Below, piece after piece: positions 33,570 through 42,844 of a DNA stretch of 44,549 bases. The position numbers and the translations under genes were made by a program. The stretch spans positions 1 through 44,549 of the forward strand of contig DCFS01000096.1 in assembly GCA_002319875.1 (NCBI GenBank). Direction: 5' to 3'. The stretch comes from Treponema sp. UBA1798 (GTDB taxonomy: Bacteria; Spirochaetota; Spirochaetia; Treponematales; Treponemataceae). Positions within the stretch are counted from its first letter, which is position 1; each line of letters starts with the position of its first letter. The notes under the pieces are model-generated. The model worked only from the letters and a program-made list of their open reading frames with translations. It was not told the DNA's origin and did not search any database.

Positions 33570-34184
33570 ATGGCGAAAATAAAGCTGACAAAAAACGAGC
33601 TTAAAAGCCAGAAAGACGCCCTGAAAATGTATCAGCGGTATCTTCCGACTCTGACGCTTAAAAAACAGCAGCTTCAGACAGAGATACGGGCGATAGACGC
33701 CCGTGCGAAGGAAGTCCGTGCGGCAAGAGCATCGCTTGAAAAAGAGTTTCAGGCATGGATTGCTGTTTTTGGTGAAAAGGAAGCTTTCAGGCCGGGAATG
33801 GTTACGGTCCGTAATATCAGGAAAAAAACCGGAAATATCGCCGGTGTTGAAATACCGGTTTACGAAGGTGCTGATTTTTCACGGGGCGATTATAACCTTT
33901 ATGAAACACCATTATGGATCGATCTTGCTGCTGACCGTATGGAAAAAGCCCTGTCGCTTGATCTGGAAGCAAGCGTGCTGGATGAACAGGTCAGGCTGCT
34001 TTCGAAGGAACTCAGGACAACGACACAACGCGTTAATCTGTTTGAAAAGGTAAAGATTCCCGATACAAAAACGAATATTAAAAAGATAAGCGTTTACCTT
34101 GGGGATCAGCAGGTTGCTGCTGTCGTACGGAGTAAAATTTCAAAGAGAAAACTGCAGAATGTTGCCGCTGGAGGGACAAAATGA
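33570..34184 (+). CDS. atpD: V-type ATPase subunit D
   Basis: Subunit D is the rotating central shaft of V1. The protein has 204 residues, the normal length. It opens with KIKLTKNELKSQKDALKMYQRYLPTLTLKKQQLQ, the long N-terminal helix, and closes with a second long helix containing RTTTQRVNLFEKVKIPDTKTNIKKISVYLGDQQ, the D-family signature. It overlaps atpI by 4 bases. Confidence 0.95.
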   Translation: MAKIKLTKNELKSQKDALKMYQRYLPTLTLKKQQLQTEIRAIDARAKEVRAARASLEKEFQAWIAVFGEKEAFRPGMVTVRNIRKKTGNIAGVEIPVYEGADFSRGDYNLYETPLWIDLAADRMEKALSLDLEASVLDEQVRLLSKELRTTTQRVNLFEKVKIPDTKTNIKKISVYLGDQQVAAVVRSKISKRKLQNVAAGGTK

Positions 34185-36100
34185 TCGTACCTATGAAAAA
34201 AGTCTCTCTTGTTGTGCTGAAAAGCGAACAAAAAGAGGCACTGGAAAAATTACGCGCAGCAGGAGTGCTTCATCCGGATCATCTTGAAGGACGAGGTGAA
34301 AAATTTTCGGAACTGAAAAGCTCTCTTGAAAAAGCGCAGGCAGCAGTACTGATTCTTTCTGAGATAAAATCTGCGGCTGTAAAAAAAAGCAGTATGAAAC
34401 ATCCTGAATTATCAGCTGCTGAAATTTCGGCTTTATGTGCAAAAGTTACAGAAGGCGCTGAGCGGAAAAAAATACTTCTGGATTCCATAGTATCAAATAC
34501 CACGGAACTTGAACGCTTCACAGAGTGGGGTAATGTCGACCCCGCAGATTTTGCATACTTAGAAAAGAAAGGAATTTTTCTTTCATTGTATGAAATTCCG
34601 CAGGATAAATGGCATCTGATAGGAAACGATGTAAAGGTGATTATGGTCAATCGGGGAAAATCGCAGATTCATTTTCTGATGCTGTCTGATTCTCCTGACA
34701 CAGCACGTCCTTCAGGTCTGCCACCGGAGGCATATGCCGTGCCGTTGCCGCGTTGTTCAACTCTGAAACTTGCAGAAGATATAGAGGCCGCCCGTCGCGA
34801 AATACAAAAGATAGATTATGAAAAAAATCAGCAGGTTGCATATATACCGGATATCCATACTTATTGTAATTCAGTATTGAATGATATCGAATTTGAAACC
34901 TTGTATACAGGTATGGACAAAGAAGATGGTAATAATTCGACAGCCTTATGCTGGATTACCGGATTTGTTCCTGCTGATTTTCTGGATAAAATCAGAATGG
35001 TTGCGCACGAGCAGCACTGGGCTATCGCAATATCTGATCCGTCGGATAATGATGAGGTTCCTACAAAGCTGAAGAACAACCGTCTGGTTAGTCTGATATA
35101 TCCGCTGACGGACTTTCTCGGTACAGTTCCGGGATATCACGAATATGATATTTCCGGATGGTTTCTGCTGTTTTTTACTGTTTTTTTCGGAATGATATTC
35201 GGAGACGGCGGATACGGACTACTGATAACCGCAGGTGCTGTAGCGGGAATCCTGTTGGCAAGTACAAAAAGGCAACCTGTTGCGGCAGGACTTAAATTGG
35301 TACTGCTGCTGGGACTTGCAACGGTTGTATGGGGAACGGTAACCTGTACATGGTTCGGCCTCTCGATGGAACAGATACCACAGTGGTTGAAGGATATTTC
35401 AATACGTCCTTTGTCCAGCGCTTTTTCTGCTGAATATGTAGGGAAAGAAGGCGTTACAACCGTAAGCCAGAATCTGCAGATGTTCTGTTTTTCCTTGGCT
35501 CTGCTGCAACTTACTATCGCCCACCTTCATGGGATACGGCGCTATATCCATTCCCTGCGCTGTCTCGGCGACTTTGGTTCGATGTTTATGTTGTGGGGCA
35601 TGTTTTATGTTGTACTTTCCATGGTCGTGAGCAGCAAAATATTCAGTTTTGATAAAATAGTTTATGGCATTCCAATTGGTACGGTGTCTGTATTTTTTGT
35701 CGGAGCGGGTTTTGTTTTGAATTTTGTATTCTCTAACTATGACGGAAGTATTGGAGAATCGATTCTGACAAGTCTGAAGGGTATTATATCCGTGCTGCTT
35801 GGTGTCGTGAATGTATTTTCAGATATTGTTTCCTACATTCGTCTATGGGCCGTTGGTCTTGCGGGGGCTGCAATATCGGGTACTGTCAACACCATGGCAG
35901 GTCCTCTACTGGGGAAAGCTGCTCTTTTCTTGGCATTTATTATTTTAATCGTATTCGGACATGGTTTGAATATGATTTTGAATGTTCTTTCAGTTATAGT
36001 TCACGGTGTACGTCTCAATACGCTCGAATTTTCAACGCATTTGGGTATGTCGTGGTCTGGTTTTAAATACGAACCGTTCAGTGAAACGGTTAACAAATAA
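34181..36100 (+). CDS. atpI: V-type ATPase subunit I (a-type stator)
   Basis: Subunit I contains the ion half-channels next to the K ring and links to the peripheral stalk. The protein has 639 residues, on the short side for the family. The N-terminal cytoplasmic half (about 1-325) is helical. The C-terminal half carries about seven membrane segments starting at WFLLFFTVFFGMIFGDGGYGLL. The essential arginine of the channel is expected at Arg554 in SYIRLWAVGLAG. Its start overlaps atpD by 4 bases. Confidence 0.95.
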   Translation: MIVPMKKVSLVVLKSEQKEALEKLRAAGVLHPDHLEGRGEKFSELKSSLEKAQAAVLILSEIKSAAVKKSSMKHPELSAAEISALCAKVTEGAERKKILLDSIVSNTTELERFTEWGNVDPADFAYLEKKGIFLSLYEIPQDKWHLIGNDVKVIMVNRGKSQIHFLMLSDSPDTARPSGLPPEAYAVPLPRCSTLKLAEDIEAARREIQKIDYEKNQQVAYIPDIHTYCNSVLNDIEFETLYTGMDKEDGNNSTALCWITGFVPADFLDKIRMVAHEQHWAIAISDPSDNDEVPTKLKNNRLVSLIYPLTDFLGTVPGYHEYDISGWFLLFFTVFFGMIFGDGGYGLLITAGAVAGILLASTKRQPVAAGLKLVLLLGLATVVWGTVTCTWFGLSMEQIPQWLKDISIRPLSSAFSAEYVGKEGVTTVSQNLQMFCFSLALLQLTIAHLHGIRRYIHSLRCLGDFGSMFMLWGMFYVVLSMVVSSKIFSFDKIVYGIPIGTVSVFFVGAGFVLNFVFSNYDGSIGESILTSLKGIISVLLGVVNVFSDIVSYIRLWAVGLAGAAISGTVNTMAGPLLGKAALFLAFIILIVFGHGLNMILNVLSVIVHGVRLNTLEFSTHLGMSWSGFKYEPFSETVNK

Positions 36101-36126
36101 CCGCATTGGCGGAATAGGAGAATAAT

Positions 36127-36549
36127 ATGAATTTTGGAATGCTTGGTGCTGCTGTTGTAATGGGTATTGCCGCCTTTGGCTCGGCAATGGGACTCGGTAT
36201 TGCCGGAAGTGCAGCTATCGGTGCATGGAAGCGCTGCTATCTGAACAACAAACCTGCTCCGTTCATCCTGACTGTTTTTGCAGGTGCTCCGCTTACTCAG
36301 ACAATTTATGGTTTCCTTCTTATGCAGACGATGATCAATTCTTCAAAAGATCCCTGGTTTCTTCTGGGACTTGGTTTTGCCTCCGGCATCGGTATGGCAA
36401 TGTCAGCTATCGCACAGGGACAGGCAGGTGCTGCCGGTTCAGATGCCCTTGGGGAAACTGGAAAAGGATTTGCACAGTATATTATGGTAGTCGGTCTTTG
36501 TGAAACAGTAGCGCTGTTTATTATGGTTTTCTCCATGATCGTTTGCTAG
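36127..36549 (+). CDS. atpK: V-type ATPase proteolipid subunit K, likely sodium type
   Basis: Subunit K forms the membrane rotor ring. The protein has 140 residues with four membrane helices as two hairpins. The carboxylate is Glu126 (GLCETVALF) in the last helix; the first hairpin lacks one. Thr57-Gln58 in APLTQTIYGF and Gln97 in IAQGQAG align with Thr64, Gln65 and Gln110 of the sodium-binding Enterococcus NtpK, and the Gln-to-Glu distance of 29 is the same. Sodium coupling is thus plausible but unproven. AGGAG precedes the ATG. ispG follows after 12 bases. Confidence 0.93.
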   Translation: MNFGMLGAAVVMGIAAFGSAMGLGIAGSAAIGAWKRCYLNNKPAPFILTVFAGAPLTQTIYGFLLMQTMINSSKDPWFLLGLGFASGIGMAMSAIAQGQAGAAGSDALGETGKGFAQYIMVVGLCETVALFIMVFSMIVC

Positions 36550-36561
36550 GAGCCATCTATT

Positions 36562-37656
36562 ATGTTTAAGACTCCGCGTACAGTTTATATTGGTGGCGCG
36601 GGGAAGACAAAACGAATCGCTATAGGAGGGAATGCTCCTGTAACGGTTCAAACTATGTGGAAAGAGGGTATCGCCGATATCTTGAAAAACGGTGATGCCC
36701 TTTCTTTGTTATTGAGACGCATAGAAGTTTTGAAATCCCTCGGCTGTGATATATTGAGATTTGCAGTCCCTGATATGGAAAGTGCCGATTCACTGATTGC
36801 TATTGCTGCAGAAACGTCAATGCCCCTTGTTGCGGATATACACTTCGATTATCGGCTTGCACTGCGGTGCCTGAAGGGGAATGTAGCTGCAATAAGAATC
36901 AATCCTGGAAATATCGGGAATAGAGACAAGGTGGAAAAAGTTGTTGAGGCATGCAGGGAAAAGGGTGTCGCGATACGGATTGGAGTAAATACCGGCAGTC
37001 TTCCTGAAGATCTTGAAAAGCAGGTCGAAAGCGGTACCTTGGAACGGGCAGCAGCGTTAGCTCAAACAGCAGCGCGCGAAGCAGCAATATTTGATGAACT
37101 CAGTTTTGAACAGGTTGTCGTCAGTATGAAAGCTTCATCGGTGTCTGAAACCGTTGCCGCTAACGAAGCTTTTGCAGCTCTGTATGATCTGCCGCTTCAT
37201 ATTGGTGTCACTGAAGCGGGACCGCTGATAAGCGGGATCGTAAAAAGCACGCTTGCTTTCAGTACGCTCCTGAAAGAAGATATTGGCAGTACGATTCGAG
37301 TCAGTCTTTCTTCAACTCCTGAAAATGAAATTATTGCCGGAAAGGAAATATTGCGTGAAACCGGAAAACGTTCCGGAGGCGTAAAAATAGTATCATGCCC
37401 GCGATGTGGCCGTCAGGGATTCGATGTTCATGGTTTTGTTAACCGCTGGCAGACCACGCTTATGTCCATAGACAAGGATATCACTGTTGCTGTTATGGGG
37501 TGCGTTGTAAACGGGCCAGGAGAGGGAAAACATGCTGATATCGGTATAGCTGGTGCCGGAGGGAAGGCAATAATTTTTAAAAAAGGGAAAATAGTACGAA
37601 CAGTTGATGCAGAAAATGCCGATACAGTATTTAAAGAGGAACTGGAATCTTTGTGA
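36562..37656 (+). CDS. ispG: 4-hydroxy-3-methylbut-2-enyl diphosphate synthase IspG (GcpE)
   Basis: IspG reduces methylerythritol cyclodiphosphate to HMBPP in the MEP isoprenoid pathway. The protein has 364 residues, the short bacterial form. The 4Fe-4S cluster ligands are Cys279 and Cys282 (SCPRCGRQGFD), Cys314 and Glu321 (MGCVVNGPGEGKHADIGIAG). The N-terminal barrel shows ADIHFDYRLAL and IRINPGNIG. GGAG precedes the ATG. It is 12 bases after atpK, so it probably shares the ATPase transcript. The product feeds undecaprenyl phosphate, the carrier for cell-wall and polysaccharide units. Confidence 0.97.
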   Translation: MFKTPRTVYIGGAGKTKRIAIGGNAPVTVQTMWKEGIADILKNGDALSLLLRRIEVLKSLGCDILRFAVPDMESADSLIAIAAETSMPLVADIHFDYRLALRCLKGNVAAIRINPGNIGNRDKVEKVVEACREKGVAIRIGVNTGSLPEDLEKQVESGTLERAAALAQTAAREAAIFDELSFEQVVVSMKASSVSETVAANEAFAALYDLPLHIGVTEAGPLISGIVKSTLAFSTLLKEDIGSTIRVSLSSTPENEIIAGKEILRETGKRSGGVKIVSCPRCGRQGFDVHGFVNRWQTTLMSIDKDITVAVMGCVVNGPGEGKHADIGIAGAGGKAIIFKKGKIVRTVDAENADTVFKEELESL

Positions 37657-38783
37657 TGACTATACAAAAAAAAACAGGAATGTTATCTGTTCTATTGCTT
37701 AATTTTATTTTTCTGCGGCAGATCGCTGCGCAGAATCTTCCGCGGCCTGATCCTGAAAAGCAGGACTGGAGAATATTACAGAATGCCCGGAACTGCTTTG
37801 AAAATAAAGAGTATGGAGATGCATTGTATCTGGCAAAGCAGGCAGAAGTAACGCGAAAAGAATATGTTGACTGGACTGTATATACCCTCAACACGGCGCT
37901 TAATCCTGCTGAAGTCCGAAAGGAGGGTGACAGTCTGAGTGCAGTCCTCCCTGTTCTTGAAAGGCGGCAGACAACCGATGCGGTGATGATCATACAGCGT
38001 ATGACGGAAAAAAAAGCTCCTGGTTTTTTTCATGATTCCATACAGAAACTGATGGACTACCTTAAAAAATCATATGTCTATCCAGAAGCTGAGTTCTTGA
38101 AGGGAGAAATATATCAACTTGAAGGTGAATATGCCCTTGCCATGCAGTTTTATGATGCTGCATGGCAGAATGCTTTTTATCTCGATATACCTGATCAGAA
38201 ATATGATATTCTTTATCAGATGGCAGATCTTGCTTTTAACCGGAATAAAATGGATGACTATGAAAAATATCTGCTTCTTATCGTTGCAGATGACCCTTTT
38301 TATCGTAATGCCGCATTATGTACTGCCATGACCAGAACCATACTTTCGAAGAACGCAAAGGATAAAAATTCTTTTGAAAATTTCTTTTTGTTATATCGTG
38401 CAACAGATACCCGGTGTATTTCTTCATATTTTAAGCTTGCAGACTATTATAACGAAAACAGTCTGCATAACAAGGCTCTGACAGCCTCTGCACTCGGGGT
38501 ACTGACGGTTTTTTCACGAATATATGATATAATTAAAGTAAAAGATGTTGATTTTGTATATTCTGATTTCAGAACATTTCTGGCTGAAATAAAAAAGTAT
38601 CCCGATATACTGGACTGGTGCGATGAAAACAGTTTTTGGCAGGGACTGTTTTCATTTGCAGGTATATGTGAAACAAATGGTGCTACAGCGTTTTCCACCG
38701 AAACGCTGTCTATTCTTGCAGCCGCGGCACCGGAAGAATACTGGAGAAAGAAAGCTTTGGTTAAACTTTCTTCCTCTTTTTAG
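37656..38783 (+). CDS. secreted TPR-like helical protein
   Basis: A 375-residue protein from the ATG at 37656, overlapping the ispG stop by 1 base; a GTG at 37653 is an alternative. A signal peptide (about 1-25, ending IAAQ) precedes helical repeats of TPR type: ILQNARNCFENKEYGDALYLAKQAE, then EAEFLKGEIYQLEGEYALAMQFYDAAW and further weaker repeats. No lipobox is seen. I do not recognise a specific family; it is likely periplasmic and protein-binding. It is translationally coupled to ispG. The stop directly abuts the stop of the convergent Omp85-like gene. Confidence 0.8.
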   Translation: MTIQKKTGMLSVLLLNFIFLRQIAAQNLPRPDPEKQDWRILQNARNCFENKEYGDALYLAKQAEVTRKEYVDWTVYTLNTALNPAEVRKEGDSLSAVLPVLERRQTTDAVMIIQRMTEKKAPGFFHDSIQKLMDYLKKSYVYPEAEFLKGEIYQLEGEYALAMQFYDAAWQNAFYLDIPDQKYDILYQMADLAFNRNKMDDYEKYLLLIVADDPFYRNAALCTAMTRTILSKNAKDKNSFENFFLLYRATDTRCISSYFKLADYYNENSLHNKALTASALGVLTVFSRIYDIIKVKDVDFVYSDFRTFLAEIKKYPDILDWCDENSFWQGLFSFAGICETNGATAFSTETLSILAAAAPEEYWRKKALVKLSSSF

Positions 38784-40322
38784 TTAGTAGTGCAGACCTA
38801 CACCGATTTCAACTTCATATGAAGATACATTCCTGCGCCAGTCTGTGTTAAGATATTTTGAAATAACAGTACGGCCTAAATCAAGTCCTGCGCTTGCACG
38901 GATTACAAGGCTTCTCCATTTTTCAGGATAGACAAGAAATTCCAGTCCGCCGGAGTAAAATCCATCCTTGTAGTAAAAGTTAGTACCCGTTACTTTATTT
39001 TTTGCAAGAGCGAAATCAAAGAAAGGCGCTATCTGTAGTTCACAGTTAAGCATGTGCAGTGCCTTAAGATATTTTGTTTTGTCAAAATCAAACGTCCAGA
39101 TATGGAAAGGCATATCCATATTCACTACTATCGCTGCAGATGGTTTGCAGGCATAGTCACCTGCATAATCTGTATCACTGGCATATTTCTGATCATCACG
39201 TATACCACGCAGCCGTGCACCTATTTTTTCCGAACCGTGCTGGTATGCAAATGCATAAGCATCCATGCACATTCCCAGATATTTAAAAGCAAGGAAAATT
39301 TCTGACTCAGCAGAAGCATATGGGACAATTTCATCAGTTTGCGTATTATAGCCCATTGACTGAGTAAAGGTAAGGGAAAGTCCCTGCCTGAAATTTCCGA
39401 TCCAGTTGATACGTGATGTAGCCAGAGACTGTCCTACTTTATAAATTGGACTTGAGAGATCTTCATCCTCTTCTTCAATGCCATTATGATCCCAATTATA
39501 AGTAGCAGATACAAAAGGTGTATAGATAACCTTTCCCCAATTATCGATATATTGTAAAGTTATAGGAACCGAAAAAGCTGCATATTCCGTAAAATAGGTA
39601 TCATCATCATATTCCGAATAGTCGTCGTAATCACGTACTGCACTTTGTTTCACTTCCCACTGGAGTGAGAAACCTTCAGCATCGAAGGGAAGGCTGAGGA
39701 TAAAACCGGTTGAGGAATCCCATTCCGGTGAAGAATCTCCCATAGTGTAGGACACTTCCCATGTATTTTCCCACTGAGTATCGAATGGCCCCATCTTAAA
39801 TGGTATGTCAAAGTCAAGTGAAAGTCCAAAAACATAGTCAAAGGATGTTGAAGCAGAATCAGCTTTGGAATCCTGCTCAAGGGAGAAGGACATATCACTT
39901 GACATTGTATTCATTGATCCCAGAAAATTAGTGTCCTTCATTTTCAATTTCATATCATAGCCGCTGTTTGAGTTATATTTAGGATATGGGACAATAAGCA
40001 TATGATGGGAATCAATGGTTGTAACAGTAATATGTACGTTACTTATGCCATTTGCATCCGGGCTGCTTATTGCAAACTCAAGGTCAGAAAAAGCAAAAAG
40101 ACGCTGGTTATGGAACTGTTGTTTCAAGTCATTAAAATAGACCATAAAATCTTTTTCCGATGTGAAAATATGAGTTTTATCTATTTTTATATTCTGTTCC
40201 AGCGCATACTGCCGTGTAACACCGGTGATATGATATGTTATATCACTAATTCTGTATTGCTGGGCAAAAAGAATCACACTGCTAAATAAAACATTGATGA
40301 GTAAAATAATTATTTTTTTCAC
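38784..40322 (-). CDS. Omp85-like outer-membrane beta-barrel with one POTRA-like domain
   Basis: A 512-residue protein from a GTG at 40322 that shares one base with the stop of the upstream sugar-transferase gene. The signal peptide is 1-20 (ending LFA). Residues about 21-110 look like one POTRA domain (YRISDITYHITG...NQRLFAFSDLEFAI...VHITVTTID). The rest alternates short strands with acidic loops, as in a barrel. LRGIRDD (371-377) followed by a strand ...VVNMDMPF resembles the L6 RGF/Y motif region of Omp85 proteins. The chain ends GVGLHY, an aromatic residue as in barrel proteins. It may be a second, short Omp85 member beside BamA. Substrate unknown. Confidence 0.7.
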   Translation of the reverse strand: MKKIIILLINVLFSSVILFAQQYRISDITYHITGVTRQYALEQNIKIDKTHIFTSEKDFMVYFNDLKQQFHNQRLFAFSDLEFAISSPDANGISNVHITVTTIDSHHMLIVPYPKYNSNSGYDMKLKMKDTNFLGSMNTMSSDMSFSLEQDSKADSASTSFDYVFGLSLDFDIPFKMGPFDTQWENTWEVSYTMGDSSPEWDSSTGFILSLPFDAEGFSLQWEVKQSAVRDYDDYSEYDDDTYFTEYAAFSVPITLQYIDNWGKVIYTPFVSATYNWDHNGIEEEDEDLSSPIYKVGQSLATSRINWIGNFRQGLSLTFTQSMGYNTQTDEIVPYASAESEIFLAFKYLGMCMDAYAFAYQHGSEKIGARLRGIRDDQKYASDTDYAGDYACKPSAAIVVNMDMPFHIWTFDFDKTKYLKALHMLNCELQIAPFFDFALAKNKVTGTNFYYKDGFYSGGLEFLVYPEKWRSLVIRASAGLDLGRTVISKYLNTDWRRNVSSYEVEIGVGLHY

Positions 40323-41743
40323 TAGTAAGCACCTTTACCTTTAAAGACAACCCAGACGGTTTTTATAATAATCCATATATCAAGCCAGATAGACCAGTTC
40401 TGGATGTAATAGGAATCGAGTGTTATACGTTCTTCGTATCCTGTATCAGAACGACCGGAAATCTGCCACATACCGGAAAGACCCGGTTTTACGGAAAGAA
40501 TAAAATTTGAAAGTTCACCGTATCTGGTAAGTTCTGGTCTGGTAACAGGACGTGGCCCTACAAAACTCATTTCTCCACAGAGAATATTCCATAATTGGGG
40601 TATTTCATCGAGACTGGTTCTCCGTAAGAATTTACCAAGTTTTGTTACCCTTGGGTCATGTTCAAATTTTCTGTCGCGATCCCACTCTGCCTTCATTTCA
40701 GGGTGTTCATGAAGAAGTGTATCAAGCAGTGAATCTGCATTCCTGACCATCGAACGGAACTTCCAGCATTTTATTTCCTCTCCGTTCTTTCCTACCCGGA
40801 TGTGCCCGTAAAAAACAGGTCCCGGGGACGTTACTTTTACAAGAACTGCAATTATAGCAACGAGCGGCAATATAAGAGGCAGTGAAATCAGCAGAAGGAG
40901 AATATCTATCAGCCGTTTTATAAAAAGACTTCCCTGTTTGGTAAGGTTATGCGTTGAAGAAAAACCCAGTATACCGCCCAGATCGCGGACCTTCATACTC
41001 ATGGTATTCGTATTCTGTATTTTCGGAACCATAATTGTATATCGGTATTGAGTCATAATATCTGTCATTTTTTCTTTATAATCGCATAGTATCGCTACTT
41101 TTATTCCCAGCTCTCTGACCGTGATATTGATGTCCTTTCCGGGAGAAAAAACAGGTATCCCCTCAAAGTTGTCATTGTGCGCAGGATCGCTGTTTATGAT
41201 TACTGCCGGCTTATAGCCGAAATCAGGCCGTTTCATAAGCCTGTCGACAACAAAATCCGCACTGTCGCCGGTTGCATAAATAACGGCAGGAACACCCCAC
41301 CATCTGCTCCGCGCGAATGTATGTCGCGCAAGTTCCCGTGCCGCCGGGAGTAAAAAAGTTGCAAAGGGAGCAGAGATGATCAGAGCCGCAATGATTGGCC
41401 AGCGGCCGTCTGTTTCTACGGAAATAGAAAGCGCTATTCCGCAAAAGCTGAAAGTTGAACAGATAGCAAGATGTCTGACTTCATCAGATGGTGATAGCAT
41501 AATACCCGGGTATAAATTCGCTGCATAGAAAACAAGAAGTATCGGAGGCAGATAGACTGCATAGGTGACGAACGAACGGAAATTGATCAGTGACTGGTCA
41601 ATAGCGTTTATAATAAAAAAACTGCAGCAGAAGCAGAACATGATGGTAAACGCATCAACAATCATAAGAGAGATACCCGAGGTGAATGAGCTGGTACGCG
41701 GATATTTTGCAGAAAAATCTTTTTTGTACGCTTCGTGTGTCAT
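40322..41743 (-). CDS. polyprenyl-phosphate sugar-1-phosphate transferase (WbaP family)
   Basis: This enzyme class transfers a sugar-1-phosphate to undecaprenyl phosphate, the first step of many surface glycans. The protein has 473 residues. The N-terminal half has about five membrane segments and a degenerate nucleotide-fold domain, and the C-terminal half is the bacterial sugar transferase domain: KRLIDILLLLISLPLI, FYGHIRVGKNGEEIKCWKFRSM, LRRTSLDEIPQLWNILCGEMSFVGPRP and KPGLSGMWQISGRSD. All key boxes are intact. The AAAGG site lies before the ATG. It is followed with a 1-base overlap by the Omp85-like gene. The sugar is not deducible. Confidence 0.92.
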   Translation of the reverse strand: MTHEAYKKDFSAKYPRTSSFTSGISLMIVDAFTIMFCFCCSFFIINAIDQSLINFRSFVTYAVYLPPILLVFYAANLYPGIMLSPSDEVRHLAICSTFSFCGIALSISVETDGRWPIIAALIISAPFATFLLPAARELARHTFARSRWWGVPAVIYATGDSADFVVDRLMKRPDFGYKPAVIINSDPAHNDNFEGIPVFSPGKDINITVRELGIKVAILCDYKEKMTDIMTQYRYTIMVPKIQNTNTMSMKVRDLGGILGFSSTHNLTKQGSLFIKRLIDILLLLISLPLILPLVAIIAVLVKVTSPGPVFYGHIRVGKNGEEIKCWKFRSMVRNADSLLDTLLHEHPEMKAEWDRDRKFEHDPRVTKLGKFLRRTSLDEIPQLWNILCGEMSFVGPRPVTRPELTRYGELSNFILSVKPGLSGMWQISGRSDTGYEERITLDSYYIQNWSIWLDIWIIIKTVWVVFKGKGAY

Positions 41744-41758
41744 AAAGAGCCTTTCACC

Positions 41759-41786
41759 ATTATATCGAAAAACAGTTGAATGTCCA
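41759..41786 (-). promoter_or_regulatory. internal promoter before the WbaP-like gene
   Basis: On the minus strand TGGACA (41786-41781), a 16-bp spacer and a consensus TATAAT (41764-41759) fit a sigma-70 promoter, all within the 51-base gap after the upstream glycosyltransferase. Transcription would begin near 41752, leaving a leader of only about 9 bases that would cut into the ribosome site. Confidence 0.5.
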
Positions 41787-41794
41787 TAGAATTA

Positions 41795-42844
41795 TTATTT
41801 TTTGCCTTCCATGGCTTTCATCAGGATATCAGCAGTGTTTTTATATGAATATCTGTCGGGGAATGCCTGCGGCGGCAATGCGTTATACTGTTGCGTAATT
41901 TTTACAGCAAGATCGTTGCTGTCTCCACACTTGAAGAAAATAACAGGGAAACCATCATAGATTTCATGGAAAACGGGAATATCAGACATAATGACATTCG
42001 TTTTGCAGGAAAGCGCCTCGAGCGGCGGTATGCCGAATCCTTCATATAAAGAAGGCTGTACCAGAAGATTGGACTGCATGTATAGCATTTTTAATTTTTC
42101 GTTGCTTATTTTTCCGGTAAAAGTGATAGACCCCTCTGGTACTGACCTGATTTCTCTGAGTGTTTCAGAATCTCCCGTACGGAAATTTTCTGCATTACCC
42201 GCTATGACAAGTCTGGCAGGCAGCCCTTCATCGTGTACTTTCCGGAAAGCCTGGAGAAGAGTATGAAGCCCTTTGTGCGGTTTTATATTGCCGACAAACA
42301 GGATTGTATCATTTTTTTCAGGAATCGTTTCACTCGGTTCTGAAATCCATGAAGGTATTCCGTTATAACCGACAATAACAGGTTTTTTGCAGGAAAGCGT
42401 ATGAAGAATACGGCTTTTCGAGAATTCTGAAACCGTAAAAATTTTTCTCGAAAGATTAACAGCCCTCTGGTAAAACCATTTTCGCGCAATTTTTCCTGAC
42501 AAAGACGTAAGACCTTTCATATCAAGGAACACGACATCATGAATCGTTGCATATATGGGGATACTGATTCCTCCCGGTATGTTGCAGTAGGGGGTATAGA
42601 ATACATCGCAGTGATTTATCTGTCCGAGAATATCCTTCGGGAAGGAAAACATTTCATCCAGAGAAAACGGAGGTGTATCACAATAACAGAATTCAACATT
42701 TTCCCGCCGGAGAAAAGACATACACTGTTCATGAGTCCCAAGAAGCATGCACTGATTTTTTTTAAGGAACCACGGGATCAGTTCTGAAATATATGTTCCG
42801 ATACCACCAGATCCAATCATTCTGCAGTCAACTGCTATTTTCAT
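41795..42844 (-). CDS. glycosyltransferase family 4 protein
   Basis: A 349-residue GT-B type glycosyltransferase. The N-terminus MKIAVDCRMIGSGGIGTYISEL holds the glycine-rich turn of the acceptor domain. The C-terminal donor domain has FVGNIKPHKGLHTLLQAF, RLVIAGNAEN and the EX7E motif in PSLYEGFGIPPLEALSC, typical of family GT4. The protein lacks membrane segments and should act at the cytoplasmic membrane face. It overlaps the upstream glycosyltransferase by 4 bases. Sugar and linkage are not predictable. Confidence 0.88.
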   Translation of the reverse strand: MKIAVDCRMIGSGGIGTYISELIPWFLKKNQCMLLGTHEQCMSFLRRENVEFCYCDTPPFSLDEMFSFPKDILGQINHCDVFYTPYCNIPGGISIPIYATIHDVVFLDMKGLTSLSGKIARKWFYQRAVNLSRKIFTVSEFSKSRILHTLSCKKPVIVGYNGIPSWISEPSETIPEKNDTILFVGNIKPHKGLHTLLQAFRKVHDEGLPARLVIAGNAENFRTGDSETLREIRSVPEGSITFTGKISNEKLKMLYMQSNLLVQPSLYEGFGIPPLEALSCKTNVIMSDIPVFHEIYDGFPVIFFKCGDSNDLAVKITQQYNALPPQAFPDRYSYKNTADILMKAMEGKK

